Origin: Fistularia commersonii
Taxonomy: Eukaryota; Chordata; Actinopteri; Syngnathiformes; Fistulariidae
Reading direction: 5' to 3'
Length of the DNA stretch: 64,000 nt
Assembly: GCA_037954325.1 (NCBI GenBank)
Contig: JBBMNZ010000026.1
Location: 6,079,501-6,143,500 of the forward strand
The notes under the pieces: model-generated
What the model saw: only the letters and a program-made list of their open reading frames with translations
The model's database searches: none
Told to the model about the DNA's origin: nothing
Program-made: the position numbers and the translations under genes
Shown: piece by piece, positions 24,887 to 36,807 of the stretch
Position numbering within the stretch: the stretch's first letter is position 1
How the letters are laid out: the number at the start of each line of letters is the position of its first letter

Positions 24887-27800
24887 GTTTGAATTGCATG
24901 TGCTTGACTTTCCTTTCCCCCGTGTTTATCTTTGATCGTAATTAATAAAGGTCTCTAAATGTGACAGTTTGTTTTGTAAAGTAACGCGACAGTCTAATTA
25001 GGATATTGTTTCTGGGACTCAAAAGGCCTGTTAGCTTCATAGCGGTGGACAAAAGGGCCGTTTTCTTTGGCTGGATGCTGCTGATGAGTGTGTGTATGGG
25101 GGTATAAGAGCGAGAAAGCGAGAGAGCGTTCTCTTCAGTAAAGGTCTCAGACTCTGTTAATGACTTCTCAATGGCCCCTGGTGATGTGCCACCTTGTTTG
25201 TTTATCTTATTTATTTGGAATCTGGACACACTTAATCTCCCAGGAGTTTGATTTCACAGCAGACATTCCCTGGGTTTCTACCACAAATGCCTTACGCTAA
25301 TATTATTAAACTCCATTGTGTGCCGCTCCTCTTAAAATGAGTGGAAGCTTTAAAAAGAGGAGTTAAAGAGTCGAAATCGTGCCTGGGATTTTCGTCTTTC
25401 CCCTTACAAACAGAATTTAATAATCACATTGTCACTGCACTTTCAGCGTAATGGTGTGTGTCTATGGTCGTGTGCGTGTGTGTGTGTGTGTGTGAGAGTA
25501 ATAGTCTTGATGAATCTGTCAGGGCTGAGGGCAGGGGGTGATGTGACTGCTGACAGGCTCCCAGCAGGCCTGCTGAGAACCCCAAAAGTTGGTGTACCCT
25601 CCCTGCAGCTGCACCTCCTCCACCGCCACCGCCCAGCTCCCGCTCGTCCGCTGCACACATTTGCTGTGTATTAGCCACGGACTGTAAATTGCGGCGCCTT
25701 GGACCTCTGAGTAATTCCACTCCCGTCTCTTGGACCCCCCCCCCCCCAAACCCCTTTTTTTTCTAAAGCACCATTATCCAGTTCACCTTTCCCTCCTCGA
25801 GCTTCCTTTCGGTTTGATCTGTCCCCCCCCCCCTCCACCCCTCTCTCTTCCCTGTCTGTCATTTTCCCGCTGGCTCCTAGACTCCCTCAACCTTGTCAGA
25901 TTTCTCTCCCCTGTCTGTCTTTCTTTTTGCTTCTGTTATACTTCTCCTCCGCCGCTCCTCCATTGTGTCACGCTACACAGCCTTCCCTCCCTTGCACATC
26001 TCCGCCGCTCCCCCTTTACTTTCGTACAAGCGGGTCCCTGTTGTCTAGACTTCATAGGTTTCTCAGCTGTGCGTCCTCCTTCCTCTCCTTCCTCTCCCTC
26101 CTTGCCACCCCCCACCCCCTCCTCCTTCTCTCTTTCTGGAAACAGATGTTGTTTGTCAGATCTTATCATTACTGGCTAATTAAGAATACATCTCTTCTTC
26201 TGTTGTTGCTCCTCTTCCCTCTCGCCGTCACCCGTCCCGGGATCTTTCTTCTTGTCGGAGGAGCGTCCGGGTCAATCTTTGATTTACACGTGTCGGCGGC
26301 GAATCCGATTAGTGGCCGATCGACCGCGGGGGTTATCGAGAAAGCGTGATTAGCGGCGGTGTATTTCAGATGACCTTCTGCTACGTTAGAATATATTCAG
26401 CCCGGAGAGGGTGCTCCGTGTCACCGTTTGACAGTTATGAGAGTATATTTTGAATCTTTGTCCCCCAGGACGCACCGAGCATTGTGGGAGAGGTCAGGCC
26501 ACTGATGGGACTTCTATTCCCTGTCCTGGTTGTGAATTCATGTTCTTCAGATTCTGAATATCTTTCCATATCCATCTATTTGGCAAGCCGACCGCCGTCC
26601 CATGTGGCCAAACTTTGTATGCAATCTACAGTTTGGGCTGAGCCAAGGAGACTTAAACATGAATTCGCTTCAAATTATTTAAATGCGCGTTTAGACGCCA
26701 CCTCGAGGTTTTGGGGGAACCTCGTTGAAACACCTGAGGACCTCTGTTTTTTTTTTTTTTTTTTGTTTTTCCTTGGCCTCCGCTTTTCCTCCTCGCAACC
26801 CCGCTCCTCTTCTCGGCTCCGCCTGAAGGTTTTACGGCACCGCGAAGCTCCATAAATCTACGCTCGTGGTTTTAAATGTTTGGCTTTGTCACAGTTCTCA
26901 AATTTAGAGGTGGGATGAAACCGGGTCCGGAGGTTGCAGGGGTGAAGCCAGCCTCGGGGACGACGGGGGGAAAGAGGCCAGAGGGGCATCGGCGCTCCGG
27001 TGAGCCCTGCTGTTTTTGAGATTTAACCTGGAATCACTCGGTGGCCTGGCTTTCTTTTCTTTTTTCCGCCGTTTAAACTCTTCAACCGCAGCCGTGTTTG
27101 ATCTCTTTTCTCGTTGAGGCTGATTAGCACGGTGAGAATTGTTTGGGATCGCAAGTCTAGATAGGTCAACCGGAATGCATCTGGAGATGTAAAAATGCAA
27201 AGATTATTTTTTTTAGTTGCTTCATTTCTCGCAGCGGGACAAACACAAGGAGCGTTTACTATCACGTAAACGTCCTTTTTTTTTTTTCGGGATTTACATG
27301 GTTTTCCTCACCGTCGCCTAGATCCAGATCGGATCCCGGCCTGCGACGGCATCTCCTCGAGCCGGAAACAGAGCCGCGGCTTCCATCGCAGCCTCGGCCA
27401 TCGATGCGTGAACGCGCGCGAGCGATCTGAACATTTTCCGTCTCTGACAAGTAAAAGCGGTTCCTCTGATTCAGGCAAAAGATGTAGTTGTACAGTTATC
27501 ACACAAGAGAACCTTTGCCAAACGATTCAACAATACAAAGTCATTTCAGAATAACTAATTCTACTTCTCTGGACAAATGTTCTTCAACAGCTGAGACCTC
27601 CAGGCTCAAAGTTTTTCTGGAAAAAAGTCTGAATTTTAGCCGAGTCCCAAAAACCGCTATGAGGGGGCGGTTCAACGACCACGACTCGATGAGTTTGACG
27701 GATGCGACCGTTGCCAGTGTGCCGAGTCAGCCGGGATGACGTTGTCGTTCGACGGGTCATCTCCAGATTGAAGCGGAGATCGGTAACGTCCTCGTGGGTG

Positions 27801-28420
27801 TTTGACGACGACAAGAGATTTTTGATGTCGCTGATCGGGGACAAGACGCCGATCGTCCTGAAAGCTCGTGAGTCGGTTCGGCGGCGTGACATTATCAGGC
27901 GGGAGACAAGCGAAGCTGACACCAGAGATATCCTTGTATGTTTTAGAAGGGGACGCTCTGGGGGGGATTGTTGGGGGGGGGGGAGGGGGGGGGACTGGAG
28001 GGCTGGTGTGAAAGGTCCTGTGGAGGTATGCGACAGAGGGGTATCAGTTCGTGGAGGGTTTTCTGTGCCCCATTAGCAATGTCAAAGGTCATGTGCCCCG
28101 GGTGTTAACCCTGGCGACCAGTCTAGCTCCCAGTCTGCCAGGGGACCTGGGTCCGGGGGTATTTATTACCTCCCCCTCCCTGTCTCCCCCAAACACAGCT
28201 CTCCCAATGGAGGAAAACAAAACATCTCTATCCCTCCCCTCCTCAGCTTTCCACGGTCCTCGGTACATTTACTAATTGGGTTCATATCCATACACCGATG
28301 CATAATGACCTATCTGTGGATTCGTGCCGTCGCCCTGAAACTTTCTTAGGTCAACACTGGTTTTTATCCAAATTCTAGCCCACGGGTAAAAACGTCGGAG
28401 TGCTTGTAACCTATTAGCAG

Positions 28421-28455
<35 letters not shown>

Positions 28456-28610
28456 TTTTTTTTAAATCGGTTGCTTTTGACTTTTAGCCGTTTGTTTTTA
28501 AAGCGAGAGGTTTCTTTATTCGCACAATGCTTGCGCGGCCGCGTGCTTACATGATGTTCGGTGTGTTTTGGTACGCAATCGCATGCGCTTGTGTTTCTGT
28601 GTGTGTCTGT

Positions 28611-28642
<32 letters not shown>

Positions 28643-30381
28643 TACATTTGCATGCAAATGCGCGTGGATCTTGGCCTGGCTTATGAGTTAGTGCTCTCAG
28701 TGTCTGAGTGTGGCAGAGGAAGGCCCTCACCATGTCAGTATGTTTTAATGCTTCACATCTGGTTTCCTAATTTTCCTCCCTCCCTTCTGCTTCCCTCCGC
28801 CACGATGTCAGGACACTGTTTTGTTTTTTCTGGGTGGTGCGGAGGGGACGGGGTTGATGTCAGATGAGTGATGGCCATGAATACAGGATGTCAAACCGCT
28901 CCTTCTCTCTGTCTTCGACCGTCCTTTTCAATTTGTCCTCAATTATCTTGTTTAGCTTTTTGTTTTTTGTTTTTCAAATGTCTGCAACTACAACATGACC
29001 AGGATGAAGCAGACCAGCTTCATGACCGTCTTGCCTGAACTCTTTTTTTTTTTCCTTCTGGTCAACAAGCTAAATCAAAACACCGACGCCCGGCCTCCAG
29101 AAACAAGGAGAGGGGAGAAGGCTCGGTAACTTGAACTCACGTTAAAACCTCTTGCATCAGATGCTTCGAGAGCCGCCGCACCAGTAAACCGGAGTTTACA
29201 ACGCGAGTGTGATGTGTTTTATGTCTATGTGAAAAGGCAGTTCATGTCAACAAAGATTAGCGCTGATGAATGCCTATGAACATTTTTGTTAGAGGTCCCG
29301 GCCTGCTTAGGTGCTCCCTTCATGATTGAGGCCATATGTACGGCACGGCGTGTAACACTTGTATCCGACAGATGCCCCTGAGTATAATATAAAAGTGAGT
29401 CCATTTTTTGGATTTTTTTGGACTTGCGGTTCGATGGCTCGAGCAAGGTGTCGCCGCTCTTGTGCTCTCGGTAGAGCCGGACGGCCCGCGTTCAGTGTCG
29501 GGAACTCCACCAGATGCAGACAAAGGAACTGGAGGCCTTGAAAAAGATGCGGAAGTGAAGACGGAGAGGAAAAAAAAGAGACACCCCATGGTGTGAGAGT
29601 GGAGAATGATCCCAAGGTTTTTTTTTTTTTACAATTCAGCCTTTGTTTGGAATGCGTTCCCTGTTTTAAGTGATGTCCAAACCGGGAGTCTGTTGTCAAC
29701 GCAGTGAGCTTTGTGCAATACATTCAATACATTTTTTGATATTTGCATCAAAACCAGACGACAACAAACACAAAGGGCCGGTTCTGATCACGTTTCGGAG
29801 CAAACCTCGCTCTTTGAACGGGCTGCTTTTAGTCGCCTATTGTTTCAGGTTTACTTATAGTATATCTCATAGTTCCATTTGCATTATGTGATTGTGAATC
29901 AAACACAGTTTTTGCACGTATTCTTCACGGACCGTGATATTCTGGAAATACGCGGGCAAAAACGTGTTTGATGTAAACACACAAGGGCGAGAGAAGTTCT
30001 TTGAAAGTGGCCATTCTCTGCAATTTCTCCCTGACATGAAGATCACCTCCGATTCTTTACATGTTCTCCTCGCCTCCCTGTGGACGGGGTGGTGTGTGGG
30101 TGTATTACATTACCAAAACAAAAACAAACAACGGCAATATTAAACTTTTGCAACCACAATAGAGGAGGGGATAAAAAAAACAGAGGGTCCTCGACTTCTT
30201 ATTAATTATGCAAGATTAGTCTAATTATAATTCAGCAAATGAATGTGTGGCAGAAGGTGCGAGGCGACCGGGCTGGGAGATTTGCATGTTAAGTGGGCAG
30301 GGGGAAGCGGCTAATGCATGCTAATATATGCGTCAATGTCTCGCTTTAATTTCAGCATTTGCAGCTGTGTGCGTCCGAACT

Positions 30382-30414
<33 letters not shown>

Positions 30415-33400
30415 GAAAAGTTGACTCAATGGGTTTTTGGGGAGGTGGGGGGCAAAGGTGGGGGTGTCAATGTATTAGAGTGTGCATGCGTGCGTGCATG
30501 TGAATGCATACGCCTGTGTGTGTGTACGCGAGGCATCTGGTGTCATGCAAACAAGGAATGATGAGAAGTCTACAAACAAGGTCAAGAGCCCAAAGAAAGT
30601 GTCCAAACCCGGAGATGGATGTAAGTAGCCAATCAGAGTGAGGGAGAGGGAGAGTATCAGCCAGTCAGATAAGCAAGGACTGCTGGTTCGATGAACTTCC
30701 AGACAAAAGTATGGCCCTGAAGAGCCGCTTCTGCATAGATTTCCAAAAGGAGCCTTAAGACAAGAATCATGGCGGCGCAGAAGGCACACAGTATAAAACC
30801 CTAAAAGGAAGCAATAAAACGGAGAGAACACGGATTATGGAACACATAATGGACAAGACACAGAGTTTGCAGTGCGTTTCCTTCGACCGAGGTGATTTAA
30901 GATGACGTTAAACTTACTTTGCCATAATATCCAGCAGGCAGCAATGAAGAGGAATGATGAAGTCTGTCACCGATGACCAACTGAAGACGAGAGGCAGGAG
31001 AGAGTCGCAGATGTGCGCTCTTGCATGTTTCCATCCTAAACAGAGATCTTGCACAGCGCCGAGGCTTGAGGTTGGAGGTCTAAACTCCGAATGATAAATT
31101 ATAATCGCTCTCTGCCAACAACAATATTGATTGTCCCCCGATGTAATAGCTCAAATCAGGATATATTGGACACACTGTTGGAACCGAGATCTCCATGCCG
31201 GCCAGGTCCAGTTCACCAGGGAGGAAGTTGGAGAGAATGATTGAGGAATTGCGAGTAAATGCTGACAGAATGAGGGAGAGATTAGTATTTGATGGGAAGG
31301 TTCGAGGCTGCGAGGCCAATACGAGTTCCTCTCCAAACAACCCGCTCTCCATTAGGATGACTTATATTTACAAAGCACAGTGTGGGTGGGATTGGATATA
31401 CCCATGTAGCACAAAGTCCCTGCCTCCACTGCAGCATTTCGCCGGCAGTGTTGTTGTTGTTTGCTTAATAAGAACATTAACGGACGTGGTTTTAATACGC
31501 GTGAGACGGCGGTGTTGTCGGGGCGGCGAGGTTGACGTGGCGCTTTTGTATTCCCCTTCAATAGGAGCAAACTTTTAAACTTCAATTTATTTTTATCGAG
31601 TTTCATCTCGCGTCATCCGTCTAATTCGCATCGGCCCCGGATCTCCGCGGCGTCTCCCGCACCTGCGATTCCTCCACACTTCGCCTCGCCAAGTCTCGCT
31701 ATATTTCACCGATGGAATGCGTTCTTGTTGTTGCCTCCTCTTTCCCATCGCTGTCTTCCCCTTCTAGCATGGGGACTTTGGGATTGCGGCAGAGCTGTGT
31801 TGCCATGGCAGCAGGCTATGTTGCCGAACTGCGTACACCTGGGATTTGGAGTCTCTCTCAGTAGTCCTCCTCGCTCCTATTTATTCCACCTTTCTCTTAG
31901 GTTTTCTGGCGTGCAGCGGAGGCTATCGTCGCTCCCCTCTCCTTCTTTATCTCTTACAACGCATGTGTTCAATTCATGTCCGTACCGGCGCCTCCATCAC
32001 CATCTCCATCTTGCTGCCTCCTCGTTTCGCTCCCCGCATAGCTGCATCTACTTCGTTTCCCTCCCCGTTCCCAAGTGGGGGTTCAAATACGGCATTGTGG
32101 GATACCGCGGTCCCCCGAGTCCCCGGGCGTACATCACTGTCTGTAGTTTACTTTGAAACACATCAGAGGTTTCCTCCGGACCCGCGCTTCAAATTCTCAT
32201 CCCTTGATTTAAAGAGTAATTGCACTGACTTTAATAATAGAGTAAAAATGCCGAGATGGATGTTGCCGGCGTAATGAAATAGACGGGCGTGCACAGCAGC
32301 CGCACGCGCCACGTCCAACAGATCATCGGCGAACATTAATGAACCCCCCCCCCCCCCCCCCCCCCCCCCCCACGTTTGAATGCCGGCGTGTTTCAGGGGT
32401 GGCATGAAAAATAATAAACACGCCTCTTTTTATGTGATTTCTTTAGTTGCCGATGTAAAAAACATGTGTCCTCGTGTTCACCTTTGTAGGTTCTTCTTGA
32501 AGTTTTTCCTGAAATGTAACCAGAATTGTCTGAAGACGGCGGGAAACCCCAGGGACATGAGGAGATTTCAGGTATGACTATGGGGGCAAGAGTGTGGAGG
32601 GGGGGAAGGGGGGGGGGTGACAGCAAGCATATGAGCAGACAAAGAAAATGCAATAACACGTGAAAGTAAACGCAAAGGAAAAAATATCACGTCTCGAGAT
32701 CCGACGAAAGCCGTAATTCTGCAAGAACGGCAACTATCACACCCAGCCGTTAGAGCCAGTGGCTCATCAGTGGCTCCCCCGACGTGATCTGAATGGATTT
32801 TATGCAACGATTCACATTACTCCAGTATTTTTCAGTGATCATCTTAATTTTCTAAAGGCACGCTGGAGAGAATTTACAACCTGAAACTGAGAGATGGAAA
32901 GACAAAGGCAAGGAGTTAGATATGTGGGAGGCGCGGCGGTGGGGTGCAGGAAATAGGTTGAGGTGTTTCAGGAAGTTGTCAAGGATTGAGTGATTGGCTC
33001 CAGATGGAGAAGGTCACACTCCATGACCCAGGAAGTGGTCACAAGGGACAGTCCCGCCTCACTTCCACCGCCGTCTTTCAGCACCAGCAGCCGCTGTCTG
33101 GCATTCTCTTTCTCCCCGCTAAGCCTGTCCCTTTTTTTTTTCCTCCTTCGCGCTCTCCCCGTCATCCGCCTTGTTTGCTTTAACTCCTTGGATGTGACAC
33201 ATGCTGAGAAGTTATGAGCGCGCGAGCCCTCCAAGACTCCCATCCTACGGTCAAAAGGTGATCGGACCTGGACAGGAGTCGGGGGCTTGATCGATAATTT
33301 ACAGTTATTTTCTTAAGTCCGCCTTCCGTCTCGCCACCCGCAGCAGATGTGCTGCTCTCTCCCCTCCATCCAACTTTGCTACATCCCAATGCGAAAATAC

Positions 33401-36400
33401 CGCCACGAAATACGCAAGGTTCACCATTCGATTAAAAAACAGCTCTCCGGGCCGGGCCGCCTTTACGCGGGCGAGCGGGCTCTCGAAGCCACGTTCTCAC
33501 GTTGAGGAATAGGATCGCATCAACGCTCAGAAATAACTACGAGCATCCTCTCATTAATTATGTGCGTGTCATCCACGCACGGCAGATGTGGGAAGGAACA
33601 CACACAGGCTGCGGCCAGATCAAATTAGGACCTCTATATATCACCCGCTACTTTAACGGCCAGCAAAATTGGGAGATTTGGTCCATATGTTTGGTGTCAT
33701 TGAAGGATCAGGAGGAGCCTGCTGCAAGCTCTATGAATCAAAAAGTTGGGTGTGAGGCAGAGGAGAGGCCATATGGAGACCTAATGGAGAAGCGCAGGGG
33801 TGTCATCAGCAGAATTCAGACACATTGTGAAAGTCCCGGCCATGTCACATCACCTCTTGAGAAATATTACCATCGCCCGTACGGCGAAAACAAATCGGCG
33901 CGCTGGGATTTCGCTCTCGTAACCGGAGCTCAGCAGCTCACAGCGTGCGGTCCGTGTTGTGCGCACACACTCATGTATCTTTGTCTTGGCTTTATTTCCC
34001 TCCCACAGGTGGTCCTGTCCAGCACCGTGAGTGTAGACGGCCATGTCCTCGCCGTGTCCGACAACATGTTTGTCCACAACAACTCGAAACACGGCCGCAG
34101 GGCTCGTAGACTGGAGCCGGGCGAAACCGTCGAGAATACGATGGAATATGGTGAGTCGCTGCCACGGGACCTTCGCGACTCCACGTGACATCTCGTATCC
34201 ACGAAGCGTAGTCTTTGGCACGGGAAAATATGAAGAGGCGGGTTCCTCTGTGTTTTATCCAGGACGCGTCACATAAAACATAATCTGTGATACTCCCAAG
34301 ATCATTGAACAATACAATTAATTCATTAAAGGGATGAATACAGAGGTCATTTGGAAATGCATCCATAATCTTTAATCATGAAAAGTAGCATGTTATTTCA
34401 AGAAAGAACGTAATATTTAACATTTCCGCAGTTAAACGTCAGATTAGACCAACAAGCAGTCATCGGCGATCGAGCGTGATAAAGAGCAATTATAGGATCC
34501 GTGATGCTACTCTGAGCTGAACATTATTCAAAACTTTTCACACGATCTGGAGTGAATTTTCAAGGATGTTGTATCTCTTTAAATCCTCAAGTTTCAAAAA
34601 GTCATTGTGACCCAACGTGGGTATTTTTTAATTGCGCGGACAACGGCGACGGATTAGCCCCCGAACGATGCTTGTCACCCAACGTCGGCCACATGATCTG
34701 TTTTTTATCTGACAATTAAAAGTACGCGAGTGCGTAAATCTGAAGGAAACGGCAAATTGTCTGTGTATGTGATTTTAACGTATTGAGAGGCTGTTTTAGA
34801 CTCCAACTCCTATGCGGCGTCTTCAAACACCATCAGCGTTTTACTTGAGAGACGCCTGTAGAGTTGAACGCAGTAGATCCAAAGTTAAAATGCATTTTGA
34901 GCGGATAAGTGTGCGGATAAGTGTGAAGTTGAAAGTTGTAAATGTACCTCCACTTCCACGATACCCGAATACGTCCGTCTTTTGCAGCAACACCGTGTAT
35001 AAAAGCCATCAGCCCCAGCGAGGGCTGGACCACCGGCGGGGCCATGGTCATAGTCATCGGGGAGAACTTCTTCGACGGGCTGCAGGTGGTTTTCGGCAGC
35101 ATGCTGGTGTGGAGCGAAGTAAGAATTGCCTCCAAAACATCTGAAAATTGATGAGAATTGACCCCGCGCTGCACGGACACATGCATGGATCCACATCGAC
35201 TGATCGTTCCTCCGTCCCGAGCTGTAATATCTCAAAAGAACGGAGGTCCGTGATCTGAATGGTATCTGTGCTGTCCGCCTCAGCTCATCACGCCGCACGC
35301 CATCCGTGTCCAGACCCCGCCTCGTCACATCCCCGGAGTTGTTGAGGTCACACTGTCTTACAAGTCCAAACAATTCTGCAAGGGGGCTCCCGGACGTTTC
35401 ATCTACACAGGTGGGGGGGGGGGGCTTTACCGCCGGCTTGGTCTTGAAAGTGAAGTAGTTGCTGAAACTGCAACTCACACGGTTGTTCGATGTGTGTTCC
35501 CGCTCCTGCGCATCAGCCCTGAACGAACCAACCATAGACTACGGTTTCCAGCGTCTTCAGAAGGTCATTCCGCGGCATCCCGGTGACCCGGAGAAACTGG
35601 CAAAGGTGAGACACCGAGATGAAATACCTCGCAGGAGACGATCTGTAACGCGATTTACAATGCGATGTCGTCCGTGCCTTGCAGGAGATCCTGCTGAAGA
35701 GAGCGGCGGATCTGGTGGAGGCCCTTTACGGCAATCCACATAGCAATCAGGTGAGCGCCGACGAGACGGATGCACGATGGCGCCCCCCCCCAACCTCTCT
35801 CTCTCAGGAGCAAAAACTTAAGCGTGATATAGCAAGAGATTAATAGCTGCATCCGCCGTAGGACATGTTGCTGAAACGTGCCGCTGACATCGCCGAGGCT
35901 CTCTACAGCGTTCCCCGTCCTCACAGTCAGCTGCAGGCCCTGCCCAGCTCGCCGGCTCACGGCAGCGTCATGGGCCTGGGCTCGTATCCCTCTCAGCTGG
36001 GCGTCAGCATCGGCGAGCCGGGGCAGAGCAGCCAAGGTGAGCCGAGCGAGCTGGAAATGCGCTCCGTTTCTCCTTTTTTTTTTTCGCACTAATGAGGCCG
36101 ATACGTGATCCGACGCTTGTTTTTCTCTCCCCGCCGCTCCAGGTTATATCCGAAACTCCAGCAGCTTGTCTCCAAGGGGTTACCCCTCGGCTTCTACTCC
36201 TCAGCAGTCGAGCTACGGGGGCAGCGGTGGGATGACCGGGGGCTACGGGACCGTTCCCATGACCAGTTTAGGAGTTCCCGGTTCTCCAGGTTTCAGCAGT
36301 GCCTCCCCCACAAGCTCTCCCTACAGTACGTAAAGGTTTAACACGACATGGAGCCCGCGTAGCCGTAATTGGACTTTTGACTGATTCTTCTGCTCTCTCT

Positions 36401-36807
36401 CCTCCTCCGCAGTAATGCCCTCTAGTCCTACCATACCGGGAAGCTCCAGCTCTTCGTCATCTCTTTTGCCTTTCTCCTCTTTCCCGTCTGCTGCTAAACA
36501 GAAGAGTGCTTTTGCTCCCGTCCTCAGGCCCCAGGGCTCCCCCTCCCCGGCCTGCCCCGCCTCGGGGGGGAACAGCTTCAGAGGTAGCCATCCAACTCAC
36601 TATTTGACCCCGCTCTCTGAACTTACGAATGCCGTCTAACCCCTTCTACTAACTACGAAAACGCTTAGACTGAACAGGACAGAAAAAAACAAACCCACAA
36701 CCATTGCTGGATGACAGTACATTAATGCAAGAACTCGATGATTAGAATTATAGATTTTGCATATTTCTTTCTCTCCAGCAATGACGAGCCTGGTTCCCCC
36801 GATGTAG
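12089..36807 (+). CDS. ebf2: Early B-cell factor 2 (COE/EBF transcription factor), complete
   Basis: Sixteen coding exons join in frame: 12089-12222, 13591-13747, 15422-15485, 16622-16677, 16785-16858, 18190-18258, 32490-32571, 34009-34150, 34988-35118, 35284-35410, 35517-35605, 35685-35750, 35862-36036, 36143-36325, 36413-36583, 36779-36807. The product is 582 residues (human EBF2 about 575). The DNA-binding domain (about 45-250) holds the COE zinc knuckle His157, Cys161, Cys164, Cys170 in [14 protein letters not shown], at the numbering known for EBF proteins. An IPT/TIG domain spans about 261-345. The helix-loop-helix follows, with [13 protein letters not shown] and its repeat [13 protein letters not shown], the vertebrate duplicated helix. 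The Ser/Pro/Gly-rich C-terminus is the transactivation region and ends MTSLVPPM. Paralogue choice rests on [28 protein letters not shown] and the MT-[GS]-L-V-PPM end, all EBF2-like. It is a nuclear dimeric activator of neural, osteoblast and brown-fat programmes (family knowledge). Every intron is GT-AG. Confidence 0.96.
12223..13590 (+). other. ebf2 intron 1
   Basis: A 1368-bp AT-rich intron with poly-A and poly-T runs near 13027-13042 and 13405-13440. Nothing else was recognised. Confidence 0.85.
13748..15421 (+). other. ebf2 intron 2
   Basis: A 1674-bp intron. It holds a short TAATGACTAATTAGCAG homeobox-type patch (about 14013-14030), an (A/T)-homopolymer run of about 31 T (14560-14590) and purine-rich DNA near 14890-14960. 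Confidence 0.8.
15486..16621 (+). other. ebf2 intron 3
   Basis: An 1136-bp intron with a C run at 15714-15730, G runs near 15834-15843 and AC repeats near 15957-15979. A long antisense reading frame across it is low-complexity and was not accepted as a gene. Confidence 0.8.
16859..18189 (+). other. ebf2 intron 5
   Basis: A 1331-bp intron with a G run at 17750-17761, a GT repeat at about 17826-17848 and a TTTA-rich patch at 18113-18141. No exon was recognised. Confidence 0.8.
21045..21175. promoter_or_regulatory. Candidate regulatory block in ebf2 intron 6
   Basis: Non-repetitive complex DNA with GTTGACAAAGAGATCA (TCF/SOX-like core ACAAAG) and TCTAATAGTTTTACAATTG (SOX-like ACAATTG). Conservation could not be checked. 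Confidence 0.25.
24545..24835. promoter_or_regulatory. Candidate regulatory block in ebf2 intron 6
   Basis: Complex unique DNA with ACCAATTGGCTAATGTGG and CAGATTAGCATGATTTAG, typical of homeobox/NF-Y-type sites. It lies just before a GT microsatellite at 24844-24885. Confidence 0.25.
24844..24885. repeat. GT dinucleotide microsatellite in ebf2 intron 6
   Basis: About 20 uninterrupted GT units. Confidence 0.97.
28421..28452. repeat. GT dinucleotide microsatellite in ebf2 intron 6
   Basis: About 16 GT units running into a T run. A related GT/TTTGTG stretch lies at 28588-28641. Confidence 0.95.
30186..30345. promoter_or_regulatory. Candidate homeobox/POU enhancer in ebf2 intron 6
   Basis: Dense sites in unique DNA: TTATTAATTATGCAAGATTA, TCTAATTATAATTC, the octamer-type ATTTGCAT, and GCTAATGCATGCTAATATATG. 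Such TAATTA-plus-octamer clusters are common in conserved non-coding elements around neural transcription-factor genes. Conservation was not tested. Confidence 0.4.
30382..30413 (+). repeat. Poly-G run of 32
   Basis: Thirty-two consecutive G in ebf2 intron 6. See the complementary poly-C run at 32344-32371. Confidence 0.95.
32344..32371 (+). repeat. Poly-C run of 28
   Basis: Twenty-eight consecutive C, 118 bp upstream of the ebf2 exon 7 acceptor. Confidence 0.95.
32572..34008 (+). other. ebf2 intron 7
   Basis: A 1437-bp intron. Its last 500 bp (from 33502) stays open in the reading frame of exon 8 and is non-repetitive. It carries CATTAATTATGTGCG and ATCAAATTAGGACC, so it may be a conserved regulatory block rather than coding DNA. 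Confidence 0.7.
33540..33800. promoter_or_regulatory. Candidate regulatory block in ebf2 intron 7
   Basis: Complex unique DNA with TAATTA, an AGATCAAATTAGG patch and CTCTATATATCACC, lying 210-470 bp before exon 8. Stop-free in one frame, which may itself reflect base constraint. Confidence 0.3.
34151..34987 (+). other. ebf2 intron 8
   Basis: An 837-bp intron, AT-rich, with a clean TTTTGCAG acceptor. No further feature was recognised. Confidence 0.85.

Larger units (their letters stand above)
18259..32489 (+). other. ebf2 intron 6 (14.2 kb), candidate enhancer-bearing intron
   Basis: This intron is over half the length of the gene and separates the zinc-knuckle exon from the next DNA-binding exon (INT: AG/G codon split at Arg). 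No coding exon was seen on either strand. It holds many unique, complex stretches, including homeobox-, octamer- and TCF-type motifs near 20080-20115, 21050-21150, 24560-24830 and 30186-30345. It also holds GT repeats (24844-24885, 25476-25494, 28421-28452, 28615-28641), the 32-nt G run at 30382 and the 28-nt C run at 32344. Transposon content is low compared with the rest of the window. Confidence 0.8.

Noticed and set aside
33502..34008. Open frame running straight into ebf2 exon 8
   Set aside because: A clean polypyrimidine-CAG acceptor lies at 34008. The protein before it (VRVIHARQ...) has no EBF similarity, and exon 7 joins exon 8 perfectly in frame. It is kept only as a possible regulatory block.
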